Shown here piece after piece: positions 6,733 through 14,537 of a DNA stretch of 36,392 nt (position 1 is the first letter of the stretch; each line of letters begins with the position of its first letter). The position numbers were made by a program, and so were the translations under genes. The stretch comes from Nanobdellota archaeon (GTDB lineage: Archaea > Nanobdellota > Nanobdellia > Woesearchaeales > JAUYGA01), in the NCBI GenBank assembly GCA_030690755.1, contig JAUYGA010000030.1, positions 1-36,392 on the forward strand, read 5' to 3'. Under the pieces are notes generated by a model that saw only the letters and a list, made by a program, of their open reading frames with translations, was not told the DNA's origin and searched no databases.

Positions 6733-7299
6733 ATGGCCCAAAAGGATGTTGAAATTGAACTTAAGTTTCCGTTGAATAATTCTTCTGAAGTAATTAAGTT
6801 TCTGAGTAAGAATGCGGAACTGAAAGCAAGGGATGTTCTTCAGAAGGATATCTATTTTATTCCTGCGCATAGGGATTTTTTGAATGTTAAATATCCGTTT
6901 GAGTGGCTCAGATTAAGGGAATCTCCTAAAGGCGCATCATTTAATTACAAGCATTTCCATCCAGAAAATGTTGAGAAGACTGATTATTGCGATGAATATG
7001 AAACAAATATTGAAACCCCTGAATCTGTCAAAAAGATACTGAAAAGTTTGGATTTTAAAGAAGCAGTGGTTGTTGAAAAGAAAAGAAGCGCTTGGGTTTT
7101 TGAGAAAACTGAAATCTCAATAGATGATGTTAAAGAATTGGGCTTTTTTATTGAGATAGAAGCGCTTGAACATTTGTCTGACGCTGCTTTTACAAAAAAA
7201 TATCTTTATGACGTTCTAAAGAAAATCAAAGCTGATGTCGGGAAAGAGGATTTGAGGGGTTATCCATTCAGAATTCTTGAGAAAAATCATCATGCGTAA
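6733..7299 (+). CDS. CYTH-domain protein (CyaB/ThTPase-like)
   Basis: A 188-residue CYTH-fold protein. The defining ExExK motif appears as EIELK near residues 7-11, and the other acidic and basic positions of the tunnel are visible: WLRLRE, FNYKHF, DEYE, VEKKRS and FFIEIE. Family members bind Mg2+ and triphosphates; archaeal ones are annotated as class IV adenylate cyclase-like or triphosphatases, and the substrate cannot be told from sequence. There is no partner domain. The next gene is in the same direction but has its own TATA box. Confidence 0.88.
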   Translation: MAQKDVEIELKFPLNNSSEVIKFLSKNAELKARDVLQKDIYFIPAHRDFLNVKYPFEWLRLRESPKGASFNYKHFHPENVEKTDYCDEYETNIETPESVKKILKSLDFKEAVVVEKKRSAWVFEKTEISIDDVKELGFFIEIEALEHLSDAAFTKKYLYDVLKKIKADVGKEDLRGYPFRILEKNHHA

Positions 7300-7329
7300 T
7301 CACTAATAAGTGGCTACATTTCCGAAAGG

Positions 7330-7339
7330 TTTATAAATA
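7330..7339 (+). promoter_or_regulatory. Box A promoter of the 344-aa gene
   Basis: TTTATAAATA, preceded by the purine-rich GAAAGG, lies 24-33 bases before the ATG at 7363. This is one of the clearest BRE plus TATA arrangements in the window and implies a leaderless mRNA. Confidence 0.6.
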
Positions 7340-7362
7340 ATATTTGCGTTTTCTCATTCATC

Positions 7363-8397
7363 ATGGTAAAAAACCCAGAAACTCCAGAGAACCGAGAAAA
7401 ACCAGACTCTGTGCCGCAGCATATGTGGGATAGATTTAAAGACGATCCTGAGATTGGTCCAATTTGGGCAAAAAAACGCGCTCAAGAGAATAGAATGAAG
7501 AGCAGTAATCTTGGTAGTATGATTTCAGCAATGGCTGGAAGTATGCTTGGCATAAATCTAGATGAAGAGTCTGTTAACATAGATTCAGACGGTCTTCAAA
7601 CGAAAATTGCAGAATATGATTTTAATAAATTATCGCAGATGAGGGAATTATATGTGAAAATATCCTCAGAAAAGAGCAAGTATGATCAGCTTGCAAGCGT
7701 TCACAAAGCAGGAAATATTCAATCTTCTGATAAACGCGACCAAACTAAACAGGATAAGCTTGTCTTCTATATTGGCATGTATGCATATTCCCTCAGCATG
7801 AAATTTAACAGCTTAGCTGATTTATTAAAGACCACTTATGATGCCGAAGAGTTCGGCAAAGAGCTTAACGAGAAAGTCGATGCAATTATTGGGTTCTCAG
7901 AGCAATCATATAAATTCATAAATCAAAGTAATAATTTGATGGATTATCTTTACAATCAACCAGTCAAGTTAGACAAAATTGATGTGGCTGAGTCGGAAAA
8001 GAAAGAACATAGACGTGTTTTCAAAGAGCTTCCTATGAAGAAAAGCGAGGCCGGATTTCTGCTTAGCGATAATAGGAAAGTTCTAGAGAGCATACAGATA
8101 AATAAGATCTTGATGAATGTCTATGATGCAATCAGTTCAGCTATCAATGGGCGGGCTGAGGAGTCATTCAACTATTTGAAACTTTCACAGAAAGGAGCGG
8201 CAGCTTATATAGAATCTAGTAAGATGATATTTAAAACTAAAGAGCAGATGACAATCGCGAATAGCACGATGCTACCTATTGCGCAATATCTGCTTGACAG
8301 CGTGGATCTGATTAATGGCTCAATACCTGCAACCCCAACAAAATACACCCGATTAAGAGTTGCATGTTCGGATGTTGTAAGGCAGCTGGCTCAATAA
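7363..8397 (+). CDS. Hypothetical helical protein, 344 aa
   Basis: I do not recognise this protein. It is charged and apparently mostly helical, with a disordered, Pro/Glu-rich first 25 residues, a short Gly/Met/Ser-rich stretch (NLGSMISAMAGSMLGINL, about residues 49-66) and a long amphipathic remainder. There is no signal peptide or convincing membrane segment. It has its own strong promoter and no tightly linked neighbour; the Nudix gene to the right is convergent. The strong TATA box and normal codon use suggest a real, well-expressed gene. Confidence 0.7.
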   Translation: MVKNPETPENREKPDSVPQHMWDRFKDDPEIGPIWAKKRAQENRMKSSNLGSMISAMAGSMLGINLDEESVNIDSDGLQTKIAEYDFNKLSQMRELYVKISSEKSKYDQLASVHKAGNIQSSDKRDQTKQDKLVFYIGMYAYSLSMKFNSLADLLKTTYDAEEFGKELNEKVDAIIGFSEQSYKFINQSNNLMDYLYNQPVKLDKIDVAESEKKEHRRVFKELPMKKSEAGFLLSDNRKVLESIQINKILMNVYDAISSAINGRAEESFNYLKLSQKGAAAYIESSKMIFKTKEQMTIANSTMLPIAQYLLDSVDLINGSIPATPTKYTRLRVACSDVVRQLAQ

Positions 8398-8431
8398 AAA
8401 ACATTGTTTGATTATTATTCTAATTTTTTGC

Positions 8432-8944
8432 TTATTTTTCAATCCCTTTTTCAAGCGCAATCTTCCATTCGTCATTGACAAAATCTTTTTTATTTATGAG
8501 CGCTTTCAGTTCTTTTCTGCTAAACCATTTCCCTTCTGAAACATCCTCTTTATTTACATTGATTGGTCCGTCATAGTCCATCCTAAAAATGCGGACATGT
8601 TTTATCCAGCCAGAAACATCATGGATGAAATGCGCAACTTCTTCTAGGTTTTTTGCAGGAACATTTATCTCTTCTTTTAGTTCGCGCTTTGCCGCTTCTT
8701 CATATGATTCGCCAGCCATCGCATGTCCGCCGGCAGAAGTGCACCAATGCCCTGGAAGATATTTCAGTTTCTCAGACCTTTTTTGAAGAAAGATTTCTCC
8801 TTTTTTGTTAAACACCAGAACATGGACGATTCTATGGCTTAACTTTTTTCCATAGATTTCATGCTTAGGAACAGAGTAAAGCACTTTGTCATTCTCGTCA
8901 ACAACGTCGCGGTATTCCATTTTTTGAGTTTTCTGTTTTATCAT
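8432..8944 (-). CDS. Nudix hydrolase, isopentenyl-diphosphate isomerase-like
   Basis: The Nudix box GGHAMAGESYEEAAKRELKEEI fits GX5EX7REUXEEXGU apart from its end. The surrounding sequence (DVVDENDKVL near the start, SHRIVHVLVFNKKGEIFLQKRS, LPGHWCTSAGGH) resembles the IPP isomerase/YfcD subgroup. A type 1 isomerase needs specific Cys and Glu residues: a Cys is present in HWCTSAGG, but the short 170-residue length leaves isomerase versus hydrolase open. A TATA-like stretch (8961-8970) lies about 20-25 bases upstream; M9 is an alternative start. Confidence 0.82.
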   Translation of the reverse strand: MIKQKTQKMEYRDVVDENDKVLYSVPKHEIYGKKLSHRIVHVLVFNKKGEIFLQKRSEKLKYLPGHWCTSAGGHAMAGESYEEAAKRELKEEINVPAKNLEEVAHFIHDVSGWIKHVRIFRMDYDGPINVNKEDVSEGKWFSRKELKALINKKDFVNDEWKIALEKGIEK

Positions 8945-8960
8945 GCCAACAAAAACACAA

Positions 8961-8970
8961 ATATTATATA
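8961..8970 (-). promoter_or_regulatory. Box A promoter of the Nudix gene
   Basis: On the reverse strand TATATAATAT lies about 17-26 bases before the ATG at 8944, fitting a leaderless start there or at M9. Confidence 0.45.
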
Positions 8971-9234
8971 TTCCTTATGTTTTCTACATTGTTATGAGAT
9001 ACAAAAGTGATTGTCGGTGGCAATGAATTTCTTAGTTTGTTAGATTTGAGTAGATTAAAATTCTTTAAAATTTCTTCTGGATTTTGGTGTTAGATTTTTC
9101 TATGAACTTTTTGGATTATTGAATATTGTTTGATTTGTTGTTTGAAGTTGTAATTTAGTTTAAGCTTAGCTGGAGCTATATCGAAAAGTCAATGTTGAAA
9201 AATCAATGAGACTTAAAACTAGGAGGAAATGAAA

Positions 9235-10047
9235 ATGGAAAAAATAAAAATATCAGATGTTATAAAAGAAGTGGAGAAACATGCTCCCCCTTTGGACTGC
9301 GAACCATATGCTTTTTATGGCGCAGACAGAGAGTATACGAATGGTGTTGCTGTGTGTGTCGACCCTGCAATTGAGGTCATGAAGGAAGCAAAAGAAAGGG
9401 AAATGGGTATGATTGTTGCGCACCATTATCCATCCAACAGGTCAGCAAAATATGCTGCAGAAAATGGGCTGTATTTAATGGTTGTGCATCTGGCCCAGGA
9501 TGCTGCTTCCGAAGGCAACATAGATTGTTTTGCCAAACTTATCGGCGTTAAAAACATAGAGCCGTTTACAATAAGGTATAAAAAAATGATTGTGCCGCAT
9601 GGAGCAGTAACAGGAGACTTTGGTCGCTATTTCAGTCTGAACGGTTTTTTGGATTATGTGTTCAGTCCTGCCGAAATGAAAAGCGCAAAAAATCCATGTC
9701 GGCTAAGAGAGGACATATCTGACGCCATGAGGAGTTATGATTTGATGCCCAGGATAAAGATATTTGAACCGAAGAACGCGCGCAAGGAAATAAAAAGAGT
9801 GGGTGTCTCCACAGGCGCGGCGATTAAGCCGGAGTTCCTTGAGCAGATTGCGGCAAAAAATATTGACGCATATATTGCTGCAGAGATGGAGCAGCCGGCA
9901 GTGATGGTTGCAGAGGAGTTGGGAATAGTCCTTGTGGATGCAGGCCATTATGAGACAGAAGTGCCTGGCATGGTGAAGCTTTCCATGAAGATTGGAAGGA
10001 TTCAGATGGGCGCGATGTTTATACCAAATAAATATAATTTTAGGTAG
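9235..10047 (+). CDS. NIF3/DUF34-family metal-binding protein
   Basis: A 270-residue NIF3-like protein (also annotated as GTP cyclohydrolase I type 2 homologue; the true function is unsettled). Metal ligands are visible in IVAHHYPSN (His pair) and in the C-terminal DAGHYETE (His and Glu), with the domain order usual for the family. I choose the ATG at 9235 over the one at 9229 because the Shine-Dalgarno AGGAGG (9221-9226) is then eight bases away, not two. It is a single-gene unit ending in a T-rich terminator, with 290 bases of AT-rich DNA upstream in which I see no gene. Confidence 0.85.
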   Translation: MEKIKISDVIKEVEKHAPPLDCEPYAFYGADREYTNGVAVCVDPAIEVMKEAKEREMGMIVAHHYPSNRSAKYAAENGLYLMVVHLAQDAASEGNIDCFAKLIGVKNIEPFTIRYKKMIVPHGAVTGDFGRYFSLNGFLDYVFSPAEMKSAKNPCRLREDISDAMRSYDLMPRIKIFEPKNARKEIKRVGVSTGAAIKPEFLEQIAAKNIDAYIAAEMEQPAVMVAEELGIVLVDAGHYETEVPGMVKLSMKIGRIQMGAMFIPNKYNFR

Positions 10048-10062
10048 TGTCTGTTAAGAACT

Positions 10063-10089
10063 ATTTTTTTATTTTTCTTTATTTTTTTA
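10063..10089 (+). terminator. T-rich terminator between convergent genes
   Basis: Three T-runs (seven, five and seven T) separated by one to four other bases follow the NIF3 gene by about 16 bases. Such oligo-T tracts are the usual archaeal termination signal on the coding strand. The REC-HPt gene converges from the other side. Confidence 0.5.
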
Positions 10090-10100
10090 CAATTCAATTC

Positions 10101-11102
10101 TTATTCTGCAGTCGTTTTAAAGTAATTCATGCAATCATTAATTATTTCTTTGTATTCTTTAACTTCCTCTTTTAAAATGTTGACTCCTCTTTGGCTGATT
10201 TTTGCGTCAAGGTTTCTTATCTTAACTAAAGTATCATGATCATTATTTAATAATTCATCAAGAATGCCGAAAAGATTGTTTTTTTCTATGGCTTCTTTGT
10301 TATTATCATAAAGATTTTTTGCAATTCCAGATATGATTGCTTTTGAGTCATTTAAATCAGCAGTTTTTAGCAGATTGTCTAGATTGTAAACTTTCTTTCT
10401 CAGCTCTTCTGTTTCCTTTTCAATGAGGTGTAGGGGTCCTGGTATGTAATCAAGTTCTATCATTGCAGCACTTCCCTTGATGGTATGGTACATTTTTTCA
10501 AGTTCTCTGGTCTTTTCCACAAGTTCTGTGAAGAATGAATAATTTTGCCTGTTTTCTATTTTGATTAAATCTAAGGTTTTACTTTTGGCATTGACATCTT
10601 TGTTCAGGCTGTTTTTTATTGTTTCAACTGTGTTTTCTGTATCTTCAGCGCATTTTACGATATGAACATATTGAAATCTTTTTGCTGTATCCTGCGCCTT
10701 TTCTTTGTCTGTTGATGCCACCACTTTATTGAATCCGATGCCATATGTTCCTATAATTGATTCATAGTTCTTCAGCGAGAAAGCTTCGTCTCCCCACGAG
10801 CTTTTTTGGAATTCGCTGATTAGGGATTCTTGTCCTAACAGTTGGTTATGCAGTTCTGCTTGTTTGAATGTTGTAATACTTTGGTCAAGTATCGAGAGAA
10901 GGCTCGGGCCGTCAAAAGCAGGCATTTCGACATCGCTTACAATCAGCGAGTAAAGATTGTTTTCTTCAATTGATTTGTCTAGTTCCTTAAGAGCTTTTAA
11001 ACCATCTCGCGCAATGACTATTTCAAATTCATTCTTCAGCTCTCTGACAATAGCTTCTATCTGACTTTCATGGTCTTCAACAAAAAGTATTCTTTGTTTC
11101 AT
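10101..11102 (-). CDS. Response regulator receiver domain fused to HPt domain
   Basis: Residues 1-75 form the start of a receiver domain: acidic pocket E9-D10, phospho-acceptor D57 in SDVEMPAFDGPSLL. About 40 residues with no receiver counterpart follow, then a possible degenerate second half (IGFNKVVAS, YVHIVKCAED). Residues about 190-333 look like a histidine phosphotransfer domain, with H206 in MYHTIKGSAAM matching HxxKGSA. It would accept and relay phosphate, but no histidine kinase is in the window. The start is the ATG at 11102: a GTG two codons earlier is less likely because the TATA box is exactly placed for the ATG. Confidence 0.82.
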   Translation of the reverse strand: MKQRILFVEDHESQIEAIVRELKNEFEIVIARDGLKALKELDKSIEENNLYSLIVSDVEMPAFDGPSLLSILDQSITTFKQAELHNQLLGQESLISEFQKSSWGDEAFSLKNYESIIGTYGIGFNKVVASTDKEKAQDTAKRFQYVHIVKCAEDTENTVETIKNSLNKDVNAKSKTLDLIKIENRQNYSFFTELVEKTRELEKMYHTIKGSAAMIELDYIPGPLHLIEKETEELRKKVYNLDNLLKTADLNDSKAIISGIAKNLYDNNKEAIEKNNLFGILDELLNNDHDTLVKIRNLDAKISQRGVNILKEEVKEYKEIINDCMNYFKTTAE

Positions 11103-11125
11103 AACCACTGGAGAATGGGTGTTTT

Positions 11126-11135
11126 TTATAAAACT
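11126..11135 (-). promoter_or_regulatory. Box A promoter of the REC-HPt gene
   Basis: The reverse strand reads GTTTTATAAA, 24-33 bases before the ATG at 11102. It supports a leaderless mRNA and decides the start codon. Confidence 0.55.
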
Positions 11136-11157
11136 TGCTTATTTTTTTGTTTTCTTT

Positions 11158-12432
11158 CTATTCTTTTTCCCAGTCGACTTTCAAGAAGTGTGTTGCGCAG
11201 CTGATGCAAGGGTCATATGCTCTGATGAGTTTCTCTATCTCTAGAATAACTTGCTCTTTTGGCTTGTCAAGGATTGTCGGCAGGAATGCTGCAATATTTT
11301 CTTCTATATTTTGAAGGTTTTGTGTTGTCGGAGTTGTTATATTGCATGATGAGCAGAAGCCTTTTTCATCAATCGCGTATTTGTGGAACAATATTCCGCG
11401 AGGAGCTTCTGTTGCAGCTATTCCGATTCCAGGTTTTGGGATTATTTCAACAGGCTTTTCATCTTTCAGATCCAAACTCTCGAGAATCTCTATGCTTCGC
11501 TTTATGCCTTCCTGTATTTCGACTGCCTGCGAAAGATTGTTTATGAACGGCGAATATTTGTTTTTCTTGATGAAGTTTTGGTATTTTTGCGTATCCTGGC
11601 TTAGCAAACCATGATTGTTTATTATCCTTGCAACAGCTCCAACCATATAGCTTTTGCCTGTTTCTTTTGATGCAAATTCTGCTGTTGAACCTTCTCTGAA
11701 ATATTCTTTGAAATGCTGTTCATATGTCTCGACAGGAATGCATTTATCTCCCAAACAGTTTATGTGGTCATGGGAATAAAAGTAATTGTTTCCTGTCAGC
11801 GCAAAATATTCTTTGAATTTCTCAAACTTCGGAATTTCTAAATTATAGAATAATTCAGATGTTTTTTCTGCGTCTAGCTGTATGACTCGCAAATCATTTA
11901 TTAGTTTTTTCACGCATTCTTTTGTAGGTATCCTTGAAAATCCTCCGAGGATGGAAGCGACAGGATGGATGTCTCGTCCGCCGATAATATTGACCATATT
12001 ATTGCCTGCTCTTTTAATCCGCAGAGCAGTCATGATTTCATTCTTTTTGTCTTTTGCCATCCTTAAGGCGTTTTCATATCCGAGAAAGTCCGGAAGCGCG
12101 AGGAAGTATAGGTGGAGTATGTGACTTTGAATCATTCCGCCGATAATCAGAAGTTCTCTCAGCTTGTTTGTCTGTTCAGTCGGTTGAACTCCAAAACATT
12201 TTTCTACAGCAAGAACAGATGTTGTTGCGTGAACAGGCGAACATATCCCGCAAATTCTTGAGCTTATTGGCGAGAGATCATTGTATTTCTTGTCTTTAAG
12301 TATTCCTTCAAAATATCTTGAGCCTTCAAATATCTGAAGCTTGACCTTCTCAACCTGGCCTTTCTTGACCTTAATTCTAAGTCTTGCATGGCCCTCTATT
12401 TTTGTCAGATGATCTAAATTTATGGTTGTCAT
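11158..12432 (-). CDS. NiFe hydrogenase large subunit, group 3-like (sulfhydrogenase alpha)
   Basis: The catalytic subunit that carries the NiFe centre. Both ligand pairs are intact: C61/C64 in RICGICSPVHATTS and C409/C412 in DPCISCATH, and the N-terminal KIEGHARL motif is present. Nine residues follow the final His (FLKVDWEKE), so there may be a very short maturation tail or none. At 424 residues it is of the cytoplasmic group 3 type. The small subunit lies 2.1 kb upstream on the same strand. This gene has its own TATA box (12451-12460), so it may be expressed separately. No NAD(P)-binding diaphorase subunits are seen. Confidence 0.92.
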   Translation of the reverse strand: MTTINLDHLTKIEGHARLRIKVKKGQVEKVKLQIFEGSRYFEGILKDKKYNDLSPISSRICGICSPVHATTSVLAVEKCFGVQPTEQTNKLRELLIIGGMIQSHILHLYFLALPDFLGYENALRMAKDKKNEIMTALRIKRAGNNMVNIIGGRDIHPVASILGGFSRIPTKECVKKLINDLRVIQLDAEKTSELFYNLEIPKFEKFKEYFALTGNNYFYSHDHINCLGDKCIPVETYEQHFKEYFREGSTAEFASKETGKSYMVGAVARIINNHGLLSQDTQKYQNFIKKNKYSPFINNLSQAVEIQEGIKRSIEILESLDLKDEKPVEIIPKPGIGIAATEAPRGILFHKYAIDEKGFCSSCNITTPTTQNLQNIEENIAAFLPTILDKPKEQVILEIEKLIRAYDPCISCATHFLKVDWEKE

Positions 12433-12450
12433 ATTAATTTCTCGTTATGG

Positions 12451-12460
12451 TTTTATATTT
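12451..12460 (-). promoter_or_regulatory. Box A promoter of the hydrogenase large subunit
   Basis: The reverse strand reads AAATATAAAA about 19-28 bases before the ATG at 12432. It lies between the gene and palindromic element A, so the large subunit need not depend on the small-subunit operon. Confidence 0.5.
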
Positions 12461-12470
12461 TTGTTCATGC

Positions 12471-12613
12471 GGCGGCAACAACAATGGCGGTACGACGGTC
12501 AAAATCTGCTGATTTTGTCCTGCTCGGTGCTCAAACGAAGTTTGGCATCACGCTCACTTTGTTCGGTGACATCCCATAAGGATTCTGCCTCGCCGTGCGC
12601 CGTTGTTGCCGCC
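12471..12613. repeat. GC-rich palindromic element A
   Basis: Perfect 12-bp terminal inverted repeats GGCGGCAACAAC (12471-12482) and GTTGTTGCCGCC (12602-12613) are followed inward by imperfectly paired GC-rich sequence. Internal hairpins include AAAATC/GATTTT and CAAAC/GTTTG. The right end strongly resembles that of element B at 20002-20105. It carries no credible gene and looks like a MITE-like or cruciform-forming intergenic element. Confidence 0.65.
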
Positions 12614-12628
12614 TAGTTTGTTATTTAT

Positions 12629-13147
12629 TCAGATTGTGCCTTCTTTTAGCATTTCTTTGAACATATCAACGCTGGGATAGTGGACTTTTTTGTCTTTTAG
12701 GAATTCATCAAGGTTTTCTTTTGATACGAACGCGGTATCTGCGACTTCAGACTCTTGCAGGACAAATTGGCCGTCTCTTCTTGTGTGGCCTGTTAGGAAT
12801 ATGTATGTGAATAATCTTTCTTTTTCATTTTCAATATATCTCTTGTTGATATATGTTAATTGGGGGTTTTTTATTCCCAGTTCCTCGCTAACTTCTCTCT
12901 TTGCAGCATCAATTGGCTCTTCTCCATAGGTAAGGCCGCCTCCGACGCCAATCTCCCAGCAGTCTGGAAACATCTTTTTTTCTTTTGTCCTCTTCAGGAA
13001 AAGATATTCTCCTTTTTCATTTTTCACAATAATTCTTAGTCCCCTGAATATCAATCTCTTTTGGAATGCTATGCTTCTTTCTTCTTTCCCAATCACCTTG
13101 TCGTTTTCGTCAACAATCACAAAATATTCTTTTGTTTCAGTTTTCAT
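12629..13147 (-). CDS. Nudix hydrolase
   Basis: A 172-residue Nudix protein with the box GGGLTYGEEPIDAAKREVSEELGI (about residues 69-92) complete, including the REVSEEL catalytic helix. The N-terminus (EYFVIVDENDKVIG) resembles that of the other Nudix protein at 8432-8944, suggesting related subfamilies. It is the last gene of a packed operon: the preceding membrane gene ends one base before its ATG. The substrate cannot be inferred; related proteins act on isoprenoid or nucleoside diphosphates. Confidence 0.88.
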   Translation of the reverse strand: MKTETKEYFVIVDENDKVIGKEERSIAFQKRLIFRGLRIIVKNEKGEYLFLKRTKEKKMFPDCWEIGVGGGLTYGEEPIDAAKREVSEELGIKNPQLTYINKRYIENEKERLFTYIFLTGHTRRDGQFVLQESEVADTAFVSKENLDEFLKDKKVHYPSVDMFKEMLKEGTI

Positions 13148-13148
13148 T

Positions 13149-13682
13149 TCATCCTTTGTTCAACATTTTTTTTATCTTTTTAAATAACCAATATATTGAG
13201 CATGAGATTAAATAAAAATAATATGTTTGTAGAGGCAGTAAGATTATTAATATTATGGGAAATGATAGGCCCATCATTGATTTAAAAATTATTTCAGAAA
13301 GCCAGATAAGTATAAATGAAGGAAGCAAAAGAATTAAGCAAAAAAGCGTAAATAACTTGCCTGAATTACCATGCCCTATAATTAACCTCAACATTACATA
13401 TGCACCAACGGCGAGACTAATGAGAACTAAAGTTATAGTCATTATCAATTTCGCAATATTAAACTTCAAAAATTCACTTTTTAACCTCTTACGTATTAAG
13501 AATAGACTAAAACCAGGTATGAAAAATAAGATTATTGCCACCATAGAAAAAAGTACTGCTAAGGGCATCATTTCATTTTGATTGTTTATCTTTGATACCA
13601 GAAAAACAGTCAATATCAACAAAACAACTATACTGGCCACCAATCCGATTGCAATCCAGGTTTTTTCTTTTTTCTTTTGCAT
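13149..13682 (-). CDS. Multi-pass membrane protein, unknown function
   Basis: A 177-residue protein with about five hydrophobic segments separated by short basic loops (for example IRKRLKSEF) and a Lys-rich C-terminus, placing it in the cytoplasmic membrane. I choose the ATG at 13682, one base after the stop of the HD gene, over an upstream TTG that would overlap that gene. The tight spacing indicates translation with the HD gene and the following Nudix gene. No family is recognised. Confidence 0.65.
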   Translation of the reverse strand: MQKKKEKTWIAIGLVASIVVLLILTVFLVSKINNQNEMMPLAVLFSMVAIILFFIPGFSLFLIRKRLKSEFLKFNIAKLIMTITLVLISLAVGAYVMLRLIIGHGNSGKLFTLFCLILLLPSFILIWLSEIIFKSMMGLSFPIILIILLPLQTYYFYLISCSIYWLFKKIKKMLNKG

Positions 13683-13683
13683 T

Positions 13684-14229
13684 TTATTTCTCAAACCCTA
13701 TTTCTTTTGCTATGCTTTGCATTGCTTTTATTGAGATTTCAAAAAACTTGTCGAATGTCATGCCTGTTTTTTCAATGTCAGCGATTAAATCTCGTCTGAC
13801 AGCAGCTGCGAATGCTGGCGCTTTAAACTTTTTCTTTAAACCGCTTACTTCCATTCCTTCAAGACCTTTTCTCATCAAGCCATAAGAATAAATTAATCCT
13901 GAAATATTATCTGCTGCAGACAATGCATAGTCAAGTTTGCTTTCTCTTTTGACTCCCAGGCCACCTTCATTATGTGATAAAATTGAATTAATAAGCGCTT
14001 CGTCATAACCTTCTTTTCTTAGTATCTCTGCGGTTTTCAGGCCATGGGTCTTTAGGTCTTTTTCAGTCTCAAAATCAAGGTCATGCAAAAGGCCTATTGT
14101 GTACCATTTCTCTTCGTCTTCGTTAAACTCGCGGGCAAGAAAGCGCATTATTGTACCTACCTCGAGGCAATGCATCCTGATTTCATTTGATTTGACGTGT
14201 TCTTCAAAAAGTTCTTTTACTGGTTTCAT
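13684..14229 (-). CDS. HD-domain phosphohydrolase
   Basis: A 181-residue HD-superfamily protein (HDIG type). Likely metal ligands are H20, the HD pair H49-D50 in GLLHDLDFE, H62 or H86, and D107 in ALSAADNISG. Such proteins hydrolyse nucleotides or cyclic nucleotides, and the specific substrate is unknown. It overlaps the preceding small membrane gene by four bases (ATGA) and is followed one base later by another membrane gene, so it belongs to the hydrogenase small-subunit operon. Confidence 0.85.
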   Translation of the reverse strand: MKPVKELFEEHVKSNEIRMHCLEVGTIMRFLAREFNEDEEKWYTIGLLHDLDFETEKDLKTHGLKTAEILRKEGYDEALINSILSHNEGGLGVKRESKLDYALSAADNISGLIYSYGLMRKGLEGMEVSGLKKKFKAPAFAAAVRRDLIADIEKTGMTFDKFFEISIKAMQSIAKEIGFEK

Positions 14230-14537
14230 TTTTTGTTTCGTTTATGTTTAATTATGTAGATTGTATATCCTATAATCGCACCCAAGAGAGCATAAAACGC
14301 TGGAGGTGTATATACTGCATACATCGCCCAGCATTCCATAGCATGACATGGAAAAAGAATAGATGAGATAAAACTTGCTGGAAAATAAAAAATGTGATAA
14401 ATTAAGTATGATAACGCACTGTCCTTTAATCTGACAAGGATAAAAAACAATAAACTAAGAAGTACCCCGAATAAAAATCCAACTAATGTTAAAATCCAAA
14501 TTATCTTATTTTTCTTTGTTATTATTCTTTGTTTCAT
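14226..14537 (-). CDS. Small membrane protein, 103 aa
   Basis: A short protein with about three hydrophobic segments (near residues 12-36, 42-60 and 75-95) and basic ends. Cysteines in FPCHAMECWAMY lie between segments two and three. It overlaps the hydrogenase small subunit upstream and the HD gene downstream by four bases each, strong evidence that it is translated with them. I do not recognise the family; a role in anchoring or in a redox function is only a guess from position. Confidence 0.65.
   Translation of the reverse strand: MKQRIITKKNKIIWILTLVGFLFGVLLSLLFFILVRLKDSALSYLIYHIFYFPASFISSILFPCHAMECWAMYAVYTPPAFYALLGAIIGYTIYIIKHKRNKK

Noticed and set aside
12422..12616. 64-aa frame across element A
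   Set aside because: It exists only because the GC-rich palindrome lacks stop codons. The composition (Gln, Arg, Ser, Cys) is not protein-like.
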